A model generated the notes under the pieces. The model searched no databases, had not been told where the DNA came from, and saw only the letters and a program-made list of their open reading frames with translations. DNA of 35,813 bases from Akkermansia muciniphila (GTDB lineage Bacteria; Verrucomicrobiota; Verrucomicrobiia; Chthoniobacterales; Chthoniobacteraceae), in contig CAMCIN010000006.1 of NCBI GenBank assembly GCA_945874745.1, positions 1-35,813 on the forward strand. The letters run 5' to 3'. This document shows positions 17,881 through 25,659 of the stretch, piece by piece; position 1 is the stretch's first letter; each line of letters opens with the position of its first letter. The translations under genes and the position numbers were made by a program.

Positions 17881-18642
17881 ATGCGTAAGAAGATCATTGC
17901 AGCAAACTGGAAGATGAACATGACGGTGAGCGAGGCGGAGGCGTTCCTCTCCACGTTCCTGCATGAACTCGGCAGCGAAAGCAGCGTGGAAGTGGTGATC
18001 GTTCCGCCCTTTACCGCGCTGGCCAAGGTTTCCGAAATCCTGGGGCGCGGACAGCAGGCAAAGCTTGGCGCGCAGAACATGTCCGCCGAAAAGAGCGGCG
18101 CCTACACCGGCGAAATCAGCGCGCAGATGCTGCGCGAGTTGTACGTGCGCTATGTGGTGATCGGCCACAGCGAGCGGCGGACGCTTTTCGGAGAAACCGA
18201 TGAAACCGTCAACCGGAAGGTGCGTGCCGCCATTGACGCCGCGCTCAAACCAATCGTGTGCATAGGGGAGACTTTGGAGCAGCGGGACGCGGACCAGGTT
18301 GAGTCGGTCTTGCACCGCCAGATCGAGGCCGGTCTGCAAGGACTCACCGCGCGCGAGCTGGGGGACACGGTCATCGCTTATGAACCGGTCTGGGCGATTG
18401 GCACCGGTCGCACCGCCACGCCGGAACAGGCGCAGGCGGCGCACGCTTTCATCCGCAAAACGCTTGGCGAACTGTGGGACACCGCCACAGCGGAAAAGGT
18501 GCGCATCCAGTACGGCGGCAGTGTGAAGCCGCAGAACGCAGCGGAATTGATGCATGCCCCCGATATCGACGGCGCCCTGGTGGGCGGCGCGAGTTTGGAG
18601 CCGCGCGGGTTTGCGGACATCGTTAAGGCCGCCAGGGTTTAG
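17881..18642 (+). CDS. tpiA: Triosephosphate isomerase
   Basis: 253 residues, a normal length. It interconverts dihydroxyacetone phosphate and glyceraldehyde 3-phosphate. The catalytic residues are visible: Lys11 in AANWKMN, the His in VIGHSERR, and the Glu in AYEPVWAIGTG just before the flexible loop 6. The phosphate-binding IQYGGSVKPQNA and GALVGGASL segments are intact. Last gene of the gap-pgk-tpiA operon; it converges with the methyltransferase gene with 38 bases between stops. No clear terminator is seen there. Confidence 0.98.
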   Translation: MRKKIIAANWKMNMTVSEAEAFLSTFLHELGSESSVEVVIVPPFTALAKVSEILGRGQQAKLGAQNMSAEKSGAYTGEISAQMLRELYVRYVVIGHSERRTLFGETDETVNRKVRAAIDAALKPIVCIGETLEQRDADQVESVLHRQIEAGLQGLTARELGDTVIAYEPVWAIGTGRTATPEQAQAAHAFIRKTLGELWDTATAEKVRIQYGGSVKPQNAAELMHAPDIDGALVGGASLEPRGFADIVKAARV

Positions 18643-18680
18643 GGCCGTTCACAACAGCCCAGTGGTGCGGGTCACTCGCG

Positions 18681-19682
18681 CTATGGGTTGCGTTCCCAAA
18701 AAACGCCCCCGCTGTAGCCCTGTATGGGCGCGCCAGCCGTCGCGAGGCTGACGCGTTGTTCCCCCCAGCTGCAGTATTCGGGGTCGAGCTCGATCCCGAG
18801 AAAGCTGCGCCCCAGCTTTTTGGCGACTACCGCGGTGGTCCCGCTCCCAAGAAACGGATCAAACACCATGTCGCCCGCCCGACTGCTGGCGAGCAGCAGC
18901 TTGGCCAGAAGCTTTTCAGGCTTTTGGGTCGGGTGGTCCGTGTTTTCTGCCATAGACCAGAAAGGGACGGTCAGGTCGGTCCACACGTTGGAGGGGTGAG
19001 TGAGCCGGAATTTGCCGGTACCGTCTTCGCTCCAGTCTTTTGGGCAGCCCCCCGCCCGGTAGGGGGCGCGGACCTTCTTTCGGAGCTTCACTGCGTTGAC
19101 GTCGAAATGAAACCGGCTGCCATGGGTACAGAACCAGATGTCCTCGGCCACGGATTTCCAGTTTGCAGAGGCGCCACGGCCCTTTTCGCGGGCCCAGGTC
19201 ACCCGGTTGCGCAGCTGGAAGTGTTGTTTCAAAAGCGGCGCAATGAGCAGGGAGGTCTGCCAGTCTGAGCAGACGTAGATGCTGGCGGTGGGCTTGAGGG
19301 TCGGTTTGAGCAGGGCCAGCAGGGAGGCAAACCATTCTGAGTACTCGGCGCCGGTACGCTCCCGGAAGACATTGCCGTTGTAGTTTTTGGTCAGATTATA
19401 GGGAGGGTCGAGGATCAGAAGATCCACAAACTGGGCGGGAAGCCGAGGCAGCACGGCGAAGGTGTCTGCGCAGAGGATCCGATTGTGGAGCTGCGCCTCC
19501 AAAAAGGGGATGTCGGTTTGCCAGTCCGGGCAGGCAAAGTGTGCTGCTTCCGTGGCGCACCGGCGCAGGGTCCGGTTTCTGGGCGACCGGAGTTTGGCGA
19601 AAGGGGGGGCGCCTTGGGTGTCGACCACTTTGGAGCAGGAAACGCGCAGCGTCGGCGCGGAGTGTGGATCATCCGATATCAC
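18681..19682 (-). CDS. Solitary DNA methyltransferase, beta class (N6-adenine or N4-cytosine)
   Basis: 333 residues from a GTG at 19682; the first 55 residues are poorly ordered, and an internal start is possible. The catalytic motif IV is LDPPYNL (DPPY at 92-95), and the AdoMet-binding motif FDPFLGSGTT (274-283) comes after it. That order (IV before I) defines the beta class, which includes CcrM and M.HinfI-type enzymes. DPPY most often methylates adenine N6, but N4-cytosine is not excluded. The motif NTDHPTQKP before motif I is typical. No restriction endonuclease gene is adjacent, so it looks like an orphan methylase with a regulatory or epigenetic role. The recognition site cannot be deduced. 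It neighbours a broken transposase gene. Confidence 0.9.
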   Translation of the reverse strand: MISDDPHSAPTLRVSCSKVVDTQGAPPFAKLRSPRNRTLRRCATEAAHFACPDWQTDIPFLEAQLHNRILCADTFAVLPRLPAQFVDLLILDPPYNLTKNYNGNVFRERTGAEYSEWFASLLALLKPTLKPTASIYVCSDWQTSLLIAPLLKQHFQLRNRVTWAREKGRGASANWKSVAEDIWFCTHGSRFHFDVNAVKLRKKVRAPYRAGGCPKDWSEDGTGKFRLTHPSNVWTDLTVPFWSMAENTDHPTQKPEKLLAKLLLASSRAGDMVFDPFLGSGTTAVVAKKLGRSFLGIELDPEYCSWGEQRVSLATAGAPIQGYSGGVFWERNP

Positions 19683-19886
19683 ACCAGTGATTCGGATTTC
19701 GCAGAGGAGGGCCGGCTTCTATTTGGCCCCATGATCTGCATTGATAAGGAGGAGCGGCAGAATCTCTAATGGGAACTCCTTCTTTGCGAGGTAGTTTCCA
19801 AGGGCGGGTCCGCCGTTCAATACGTGCCGGTTTCTGACAGCAGTGCAGCGTCAAAAGCGATTTCGAGAGTGAGAAAGGATCACGAG

Positions 19887-20333
19887 ATGCCATCGACCCA
19901 TACTTCTCTTTTTTATCATTTTGTGTTCAGCACGAAAAATAGGATGCCGTGGATTTCAGCGCCGTATCAGGAGAGGTTGCACGGGTAATTGGACGGGGTT
20001 GTCCGCGGGGCCGCTGGGATTCCCTACGCGGTGGGCGGGGTGGAAGACCATGTGCATGTATTGGCTCAGTTGTCGGCGACGTGTCGGATTTGCGATTTGA
20101 TTCGAGATTTGAAGAGCGAATCCTCCTTATGGATGCATCGGGTGATGCGGCATCCTAATTTCGCTTGGCAGGAGGGGTACGGGGCCTTTTCGGTGAGTGC
20201 GCCGGCGGTGGATGAGGTGAAGGGGTACATTCGAAACCAGCGAGCGCATCACGCTAAACGGGGGTTTGAGGTAGACTATCTGGAGATGTTAGGAGCTGGC
20301 CGGGTTCAATTTAACAAAGAACACCTGTGGTGA
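19887..20333 (+). pseudogene. IS200/REP-associated Y1 transposase, broken by a nonsense codon
   Basis: The reading frame starts at ATG 19887 (MPSTHTSLFYHFVFSTKNR) and would give 148 residues, but codon 34 (19986-19988) is TAA. The frame continues without shift: DGVVRGAAGIPYAVGG, then the HUH-type metal motif EDHVHVL, and the catalytic-Tyr region KGYIRNQRAHH. The family has a Tyr at the place of the stop (LHGYL-type sequence), so a single base change TAT/TAC to TAA explains it. A TTG at 19989 could restart translation, but the N-terminal strand would be lost. Related enzymes move IS200/IS605 elements or REP palindromes by single-strand transposition. Probably inactive. Confidence 0.85.
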
Positions 20334-20560
20334 CGGTCCCCGCGCGGAGGGATGGGGGATGAGGGCTACTAGCTGTTATGCTGGGCCCGGAGGGCCCTGC
20401 GATAATTAGCCGGTTGGCAAGCGAGCCCCGCGAGCGCCGCCACCGGTCCACCAAACGAGCGCCATCCGCCCCGGCAGGGGCGCAAGACCGGTTCCCAGTT
20501 GAGGCGTCAGGTTCGGGCGTCTCCAGGGCCGGGGCTCTCTCCGGGGGGGAGCTGGCGCAC
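20334..20560. other. Intergenic region with GC-rich hairpins
   Basis: 227 bases without a gene. Two short perfect inverted repeats are visible: GGGCCC-GGA-GGGCCC at 20383-20397 and CGCCCC-GGCA-GGGGCG at 20467-20482. They lie next to a REP-associated-type transposase and downstream of the nitric oxide synthase stop, so they may be REP-like palindromes or transcription-end hairpins. Neither has a T-tract. Confidence 0.4.
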
Positions 20561-21778
20561 TCAGCAGTAGGCGGAAGGCTGGTAGCGGAAATTGGGGGAG
20601 TATTCGGTCGGATCGTATGAGCGGGCCCAGACTGCGGTGGCCGCCCCCGAAATCGGCGGCACCAGCCAGTCCCAGCGGCCTGTAACAGGCCGACCGGCGG
20701 AGCGCTCGTCCTCTTCAAAGCGCACGTGGGCCTGGGCCACGGTGTGGTGGTCCGCCATGCGCACGCCGGCCGTCTGGTACGAATGGAGCACCGCGCGGTT
20801 CAACTCGACCAGGGCGCGGTCCCGCCAGAGGGACGACTCGCGGTTGGAGAAAATCCCGAGCCGTTGCGCAATCTCGGGCAGCATGTCGTAGCGGCTGATG
20901 TCCGCCAGATTGCGCGCCCCGATCTCGGTGCCCATGTACCAGCCGTTGAACGGAGCCGCCGGATATTGGATTCCCCCGATTTCGAGCAGCATGTTTGAGA
21001 CGATTGGCACGGCATACCACCGGAGGCCAAGCTCCTTGAACCAGTCCCACTCTGGGTGCACGAGGGGAACCTCCAGCACGCAGCCGCGCGGAATTTCGAA
21101 AAGCCGCGCTTTCTGTCGGAGGCCGGAAAGCAAGAGGGGCAGCACGTCAAAGCGTCCCTTTTCCGCCGGGGGTTTCCACCCGAGGGCGAGGCATTTCTCC
21201 GTGAAGGCCGCCTCCGCCGGGTCCCCGAGAACGGCCCCGTCAGCAGCCCGGTAGCCGGCGTAGCGGAGCAGTTGGTAGTTCCAGATTCTCAGTGTGTTTT
21301 TGGAGCGGGGGCGGGCGGGGGCGAATACGGTCACCAGCGGCCGCACCGCCCCCGCGTTAGTCGCGGCGTCCACGTGCGCAACGCATTGGGATGCGGCGTC
21401 TTCGAGGGAGCGGAGCCCGCGTGCGTCGCGCACCTCCAGTTGCTTCCAGAAAAAACGCCCAATGCAGCGCACGCTGTGCCGCCACGCAAAGCGGCAACCC
21501 CAAAGCAGCTCCTCCGGTGAATGCTCGTAGAAACCGTGCCGCTCAATCTCACGCCGGACCTCTTCCCGTCGAGTCTGGGTCACAGGCGGGCCGCCCGGCT
21601 CAATTTCCAGGAGGTCCAAAAAGGCGCCGGCCTTGTCCGTGAGCGAGAGGCGCCGCGCCGGCTTGAGGCGCTGGTACACCGCCGCCGCAGCCAGTGGCGT
21701 CGGGCCCTGCGGGCTCCCTGCGGTTTGCGGGCAAAAGGACATCAATCGGAGCAGTCTTCTAGGGCTGAAAATCGGCAC
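20561..21778 (-). CDS. nos: Bacterial nitric oxide synthase, oxygenase domain only
   Basis: 405 residues from a GTG at 21778, chosen because GGGAGGAG precedes it by about 10 bases. It makes NO and citrulline from arginine with haem and a reduced pterin. Motifs in order: the haem-thiolate region AWRHSVRCIGRFFW (axial Cys105, Trp111); IWNYQLLRYAGY; LEIGGI with Ile268, where bacterial enzymes have Ile and mammalian ones Val (slow NO release); the arginine-binding NGWYMGTEIGARN (Glu285); ALVELNRAVLHSY; DHHT; and the pterin-site WDWLVPPIS (Trp371) with SYDP near the end. All match Bacillus NOS over the full length. A His replaces the usual Asn in AWRN. No reductase domain, calmodulin site or N-terminal zinc hook is present, so electrons must come from separate flavoproteins. 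Its 5' end overlaps the SDR gene by 20 bases. The NOS call is firm; the physiological role is unknown. Confidence 0.96.
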   Translation of the reverse strand: MPIFSPRRLLRLMSFCPQTAGSPQGPTPLAAAAVYQRLKPARRLSLTDKAGAFLDLLEIEPGGPPVTQTRREEVRREIERHGFYEHSPEELLWGCRFAWRHSVRCIGRFFWKQLEVRDARGLRSLEDAASQCVAHVDAATNAGAVRPLVTVFAPARPRSKNTLRIWNYQLLRYAGYRAADGAVLGDPAEAAFTEKCLALGWKPPAEKGRFDVLPLLLSGLRQKARLFEIPRGCVLEVPLVHPEWDWFKELGLRWYAVPIVSNMLLEIGGIQYPAAPFNGWYMGTEIGARNLADISRYDMLPEIAQRLGIFSNRESSLWRDRALVELNRAVLHSYQTAGVRMADHHTVAQAHVRFEEDERSAGRPVTGRWDWLVPPISGAATAVWARSYDPTEYSPNFRYQPSAYC

Positions 21779-22607
21779 TCAACGCCGTCTCCTCCCAGAG
21801 CCTCAATTCCGCTTCGCGTTGGGCCAGCGTGCGGCGGCTCTTCTCGAGCGCGTATTTCCCGAGCACCAAGCGCTGGGGCGGCTTCTCGGCGTCGACCGCC
21901 TGCAAAATGGCCTGCGCGGCCCGCGCCGGATCGCCCGGTTGTTTGCCGTCGATGGTCCCCAAAAACTTCCCGAACTTGCCCGAGCTGCCCTCGTACTCGG
22001 CTAGGCCTGACGGCGTGCGCTCGAGTCCGCGTGAAATGAAGTCGGTCCGAAAGGGGCCGGGCTGCACCAAGGTAACTTTCAGGCCGAAGGCGCGCCCTTC
22101 CAGCGCCAGCGATTCGCTCACTCCCTCAAGGGCGCACTTGGCGGCACCATAAATCCCGAAGCCGGCGTAGTTGGCGATGGCTGCGGCGGCGCTGATGTTG
22201 AGGACGTGCCCGCTTTTTGCCGCCCGGAAGTGGGGCAGCGCGGCCCGGATCAGCGCGAGCGGACCGAAGAAGTTGACTGCGAAGTTGCGCTGGATCTGTT
22301 CGGGGGTGGACTCCTCCACGGCCCCGACGAGCCCGTACCCGGCGTTGTTAGCGAGCACGTCGAGCCGTCCAAACACGCGTACCGCCTCCTCCACCACAGC
22401 GCCGCACTGGGCAGTGTCGGTGACGTCGAGCTCCGCCAGATGGACGGTACCCGGCCAGCGCGTGGCCAACTCGAGCAGGGGCGCGGTGTTTCGCGCAGTG
22501 GCGACCACCCGGTCTCCCCGTTCCAAAGCGGCCTCAGCCAAGGCGCGGCCAAATCCGCTCGAGCAACCGGTAATCAGCCAAACTTTTTCAGTCATGCCCG
22601 CATTCAT
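21759..22607 (-). CDS. Short-chain dehydrogenase/reductase (SDR), coupled to nos
   Basis: 282 residues from 22607; an ATG at 22595 (MTEKVWLITG) is an equally good start. It is a classical SDR: the cofactor motif TGCSSGFG near the N-terminus, NNAG, the Ser of the active site region (ISAAAAIANYAGF) and the catalytic YGAAK, followed by VQPGPFRTDF. It uses NAD(P)(H); the substrate is unknown. The gene ends inside the nos gene (20-base overlap), which predicts translational coupling. Sepiapterin reductase, which makes the NOS cofactor tetrahydrobiopterin, is also an SDR, but the sequence resembles general SDRs and does not show sepiapterin-reductase-specific features that I can confirm. Confidence 0.92.
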   Translation of the reverse strand: MNAGMTEKVWLITGCSSGFGRALAEAALERGDRVVATARNTAPLLELATRWPGTVHLAELDVTDTAQCGAVVEEAVRVFGRLDVLANNAGYGLVGAVEESTPEQIQRNFAVNFFGPLALIRAALPHFRAAKSGHVLNISAAAAIANYAGFGIYGAAKCALEGVSESLALEGRAFGLKVTLVQPGPFRTDFISRGLERTPSGLAEYEGSSGKFGKFLGTIDGKQPGDPARAAQAILQAVDAEKPPQRLVLGKYALEKSRRTLAQREAELRLWEETALSADFQP

Positions 22608-22711
22608 AGCGTGCCTGCCGACTTTGGCACGGCGGAAATCGGCCTTCGGCCGGCCTCCGGGCGTTCGACTCGCCGTTGTTTCCCGGCCCGGGGCCGCACG
22701 TCGCAGGCAAC

Positions 22712-25603
22712 CTACTTGCGCGCCTCAGGGACGACCTTGAGCCGCACAGCCTCTTTGCCCCGCTCCACGGATACGTCCACGGTCTGGCCGATTTTGACCG
22801 CATCCAACGCGAAGGTGTAGTCGTAGATGTTGGTGATTTTTTGCCCGCCAAACTCAACGATCACATCCCCGCCCTGAAGGCCGCCTTTTTCCGCCGGACT
22901 GCCGGCGCGCACGCCGCTGAGCTTCACTCCCTTGACCTCGGTGGCGTAGTCGGGAATTGAGCCGATATAGGCGCGCAGCGTTTCGCGCGACCCGGACTCC
23001 TGCTGCTGCGAGCGTTCCACCCGCGCAAAGTCGGGGCGCTCGGGTGCCGTGGCCAGATCCTGAATCAGGGCCGCCGCAAACCGGCTGATCCTTTCCAGCC
23101 CTGGGTAGTCCAGTTTTTCGGGCGTGTCCGTGGGACGGTGGTAGTCGTCGTGCGAGCCGGTGAAGAAACTGAGCACTGGGATGCGCTTGGGATAAAAGCT
23201 GGTCGTGTCGGTGGGCAGGTAGGGATCGTCCTGCAGAACCAGGTTGAAGCCGGCGGCGACGTTGCGCTTCTCAATCAGCGGACGCCAGGCCTTCGAGGAG
23301 GCCACCCCCTGCAGGTTCAGGCGGTTTTCACGCAACCGGCCCACCATGTCGAAGTTCACGTACGCCGCGATCTTGCCGATCTCAACGGGAGGCTTTTCGG
23401 CAAAGGAGGCCGACCCGATCAGCCCGATCTCCTCGCCCGACCAAAACCCCAGAAGTATCCCGCGCTTGAAGCGTTCCGGGTGCGCTTTGCGCTCCTGTGC
23501 GAGTGCCGCGGCGACCTCGAGCAGCAGGGCGCAGCCCGAGGCATTGTCATCGGCGCCGGCGTGGATGCCCTTTTCCTCCCCGGAACGCGCGAGGGAATTT
23601 GACTCAACCCCGCGGCCCAGATGGTCGTAGTGGGCGCCGGCGAGAATCCATTCGCCCGTGGACCCGGGCCCGGGCGGGATGGCCGCCACCACGTTGCGGT
23701 CGGTGCCCTTGCGATGGACGACGCCCGCCTCGAGGCGGACCTTTGCTCCCGGCAGCACGAAGCCTCCCGGGGCGTGCGGGTTTTCCTGGTCAAGTTCGGC
23801 TTGCGCCTGCTTAAGCGTTTTGCCCGCTGCGGCCAGCAGTGCATCGGCCACCTCCATACTCACCGAGTGCGCGAGAATCCCCGATCCGCCCAGCGCGTTA
23901 TCGGAAGAAAGCCCCACCAGTTCGCCCGGTTGTGGGGAGGCCGGCCCGGCCACCACAAGGACGGCCTTCGCCCCGCGCTCGCGTGCCAGCATCGCCTTGT
24001 ACCGCAGGCCCGCATAGCGATTGAGCTGGGCGCGCCTGGGCGCCTCCACCCCCTCGGGCACGTAACGCAAAAGCAGCACCACCTTGTCCTTCACCTCCAG
24101 CCCATCGTACGAGTTGTAGCGCAGCGTCTTGCTGCCCTCCGGCACTGACAAACCGTACCCGGCAAAGACCACCTCGGCCTCCGCCGTGCCGGAGTCGCTG
24201 AAGGGCAGCGGCCGGAAATCCTTCTGCAGCGCGAAGGTGTTTGCCTTGCCTCCGCTTTCCACCGCCAGTGCGTTGTGGCCCTCCAGCAGTTCCACCCCCG
24301 CGGGAAACTCAAACTCCTGGGCGAAGTCCTTGCCGATCGGCTCCAGCGCGTTCGCCTTGGCATACGCGCCGATCCAGTCCGCGGTCGCCTGCGCTCCCGG
24401 GGTGCCGGTGCGGCGTCCCTCGCGGGCGGGAGCCGCCAGCCACTCGACCTGCGCCTGCAAATCCGCCGCGCGAATCTCCGGCGAAAAATCGCTCCGGGCG
24501 GCGGTCTGGACGCGCGCCGGGCTCTTGGCCACCGCCTCGAGTGCCGCGGCGTGGTCCCAGTCGGCAAGGTGGAGCTGGGACTTCCCGCCCGCCCCGCGGT
24601 TGGTAGTCCAGCACAGCTTTGCGCCGTCCGGGGAAAACACCGGCAGCCCGTCAAAGCCCGGGGTCCAGGTCACGCGGACCGGTTCGTGCAGTCCGTCGGT
24701 GTCCGCCAGGAAGAGCTCGAAGTTGTCGAAGCCCAGCTTGTTGGCGGTGAAGATGAGATACTTTCCGGAGGGATGAAAGTACGGGGCCCAGGACATGCAC
24801 CCGAAGTCGGTGACGCGACGCACATCCGTGCCGTCCACGCGGCAGGTGTACACGTCGGCGTTCATTCCGCCCGTGTCGAAGCGGCGCCAGACGATCCGCT
24901 GGCCGTCCGGCGAGAAGAAAGGGCCGCCGTCATAGCCCGGGGCGCGGGTGATTTGGCGGACGTTTGAGCCGTCCGCATCCATGACATACAGGTCGGCGAA
25001 ATAGGCGGGATCCTTGTCGAAGCGGGCGCGGTCCTCGGGGGAGAGTTTTTCCAGGGGATAGGCCCCGCGGGTCGAGGCAAGGACGATGTGTTTGCCGTCG
25101 GGGGAGAAGGAGGCCTCGGCGTCGTAGCCCGGGGAGTGGGTGAGCTGCCGGATCGCGGAGCCGTCGGCGTTGGCGGAGAAGATCTCGTATTCGGGATCGT
25201 AGTCCCAGGAATAGCGGCGGGTTTTTCCCGAGGCGCGGAACTCGAGTTCTGCGGTCATCTTGGCCTGGGCCTGGGGATCGACGTGGGTTGAGGAGAAGAG
25301 GAGCCGGTTTTGAGCCGGTTGGAAAAAAGCGCAGGTGGTTTTGCCTGCACCCGTGGAAAGCCGGCTGACATCGCCCGAGAGCAGGTCGAGCGTGTAGATC
25401 TGGTAGAACGGGTTGCCGGGCTCGCGCTCGCTTTGGAACACGAGCGCCTTGCCGTCGCTGCGGAAGTAACCTTCACCGCTGCGGGCGCCCTCGAGGATGA
25501 GCTGGCGGGTGTTTTGCAGGAAGGCAGACTCCTCGGCGGCGGGGAGCGGCGCGGGAAGAAAAAGTGCGGCGAGGAGTGCGGCGAGGGTGGAGGGGTTGCG
25601 CAT
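22712..25603 (-). CDS. Secreted TolB-propeller / M28 zinc aminopeptidase / PDZ protein
   Basis: 963 residues from the ATG at 25603, which precedes a signal peptide (LAALLAALFLPAPLPAAEE). The frame stays open 314 codons further upstream, but that part is an out-of-frame reading of the next gene. Residues about 35-345 are TolB/WD40-like PD40 blades (NADGSAIRQLTHSPGYDAEASFSPDG and similar). About 375-870 is an M28-family peptidase with an inserted domain. The two-zinc ligands are visible: AGAHYDHLG, the bridging Asp in ADDNASG, the WSGEE pair, NFDMVGR and SHDDYHRPTDT. About 875-960 is a PDZ domain (GVRAGSPAEKGGLQGGDVI). It should cleave N-terminal residues from peptides in the periplasm or outside. 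It lies 56 bases from the WD40-like gene. Confidence 0.92.
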   Translation of the reverse strand: MRNPSTLAALLAALFLPAPLPAAEESAFLQNTRQLILEGARSGEGYFRSDGKALVFQSEREPGNPFYQIYTLDLLSGDVSRLSTGAGKTTCAFFQPAQNRLLFSSTHVDPQAQAKMTAELEFRASGKTRRYSWDYDPEYEIFSANADGSAIRQLTHSPGYDAEASFSPDGKHIVLASTRGAYPLEKLSPEDRARFDKDPAYFADLYVMDADGSNVRQITRAPGYDGGPFFSPDGQRIVWRRFDTGGMNADVYTCRVDGTDVRRVTDFGCMSWAPYFHPSGKYLIFTANKLGFDNFELFLADTDGLHEPVRVTWTPGFDGLPVFSPDGAKLCWTTNRGAGGKSQLHLADWDHAAALEAVAKSPARVQTAARSDFSPEIRAADLQAQVEWLAAPAREGRRTGTPGAQATADWIGAYAKANALEPIGKDFAQEFEFPAGVELLEGHNALAVESGGKANTFALQKDFRPLPFSDSGTAEAEVVFAGYGLSVPEGSKTLRYNSYDGLEVKDKVVLLLRYVPEGVEAPRRAQLNRYAGLRYKAMLARERGAKAVLVVAGPASPQPGELVGLSSDNALGGSGILAHSVSMEVADALLAAAGKTLKQAQAELDQENPHAPGGFVLPGAKVRLEAGVVHRKGTDRNVVAAIPPGPGSTGEWILAGAHYDHLGRGVESNSLARSGEEKGIHAGADDNASGCALLLEVAAALAQERKAHPERFKRGILLGFWSGEEIGLIGSASFAEKPPVEIGKIAAYVNFDMVGRLRENRLNLQGVASSKAWRPLIEKRNVAAGFNLVLQDDPYLPTDTTSFYPKRIPVLSFFTGSHDDYHRPTDTPEKLDYPGLERISRFAAALIQDLATAPERPDFARVERSQQQESGSRETLRAYIGSIPDYATEVKGVKLSGVRAGSPAEKGGLQGGDVIVEFGGQKITNIYDYTFALDAVKIGQTVDVSVERGKEAVRLKVVPEARK

Positions 25604-25659
25604 AGTCAGATCGTTAACACGCCCGTTGAATTGGGCAAGCGGCAGGCGAGGAAAGCCGG

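Noticed and set aside
21759-22607. Naming the SDR sepiapterin reductase
   Set aside because: Only general SDR motifs are visible; the idea rests on position beside nos and is kept as a hypothesis.
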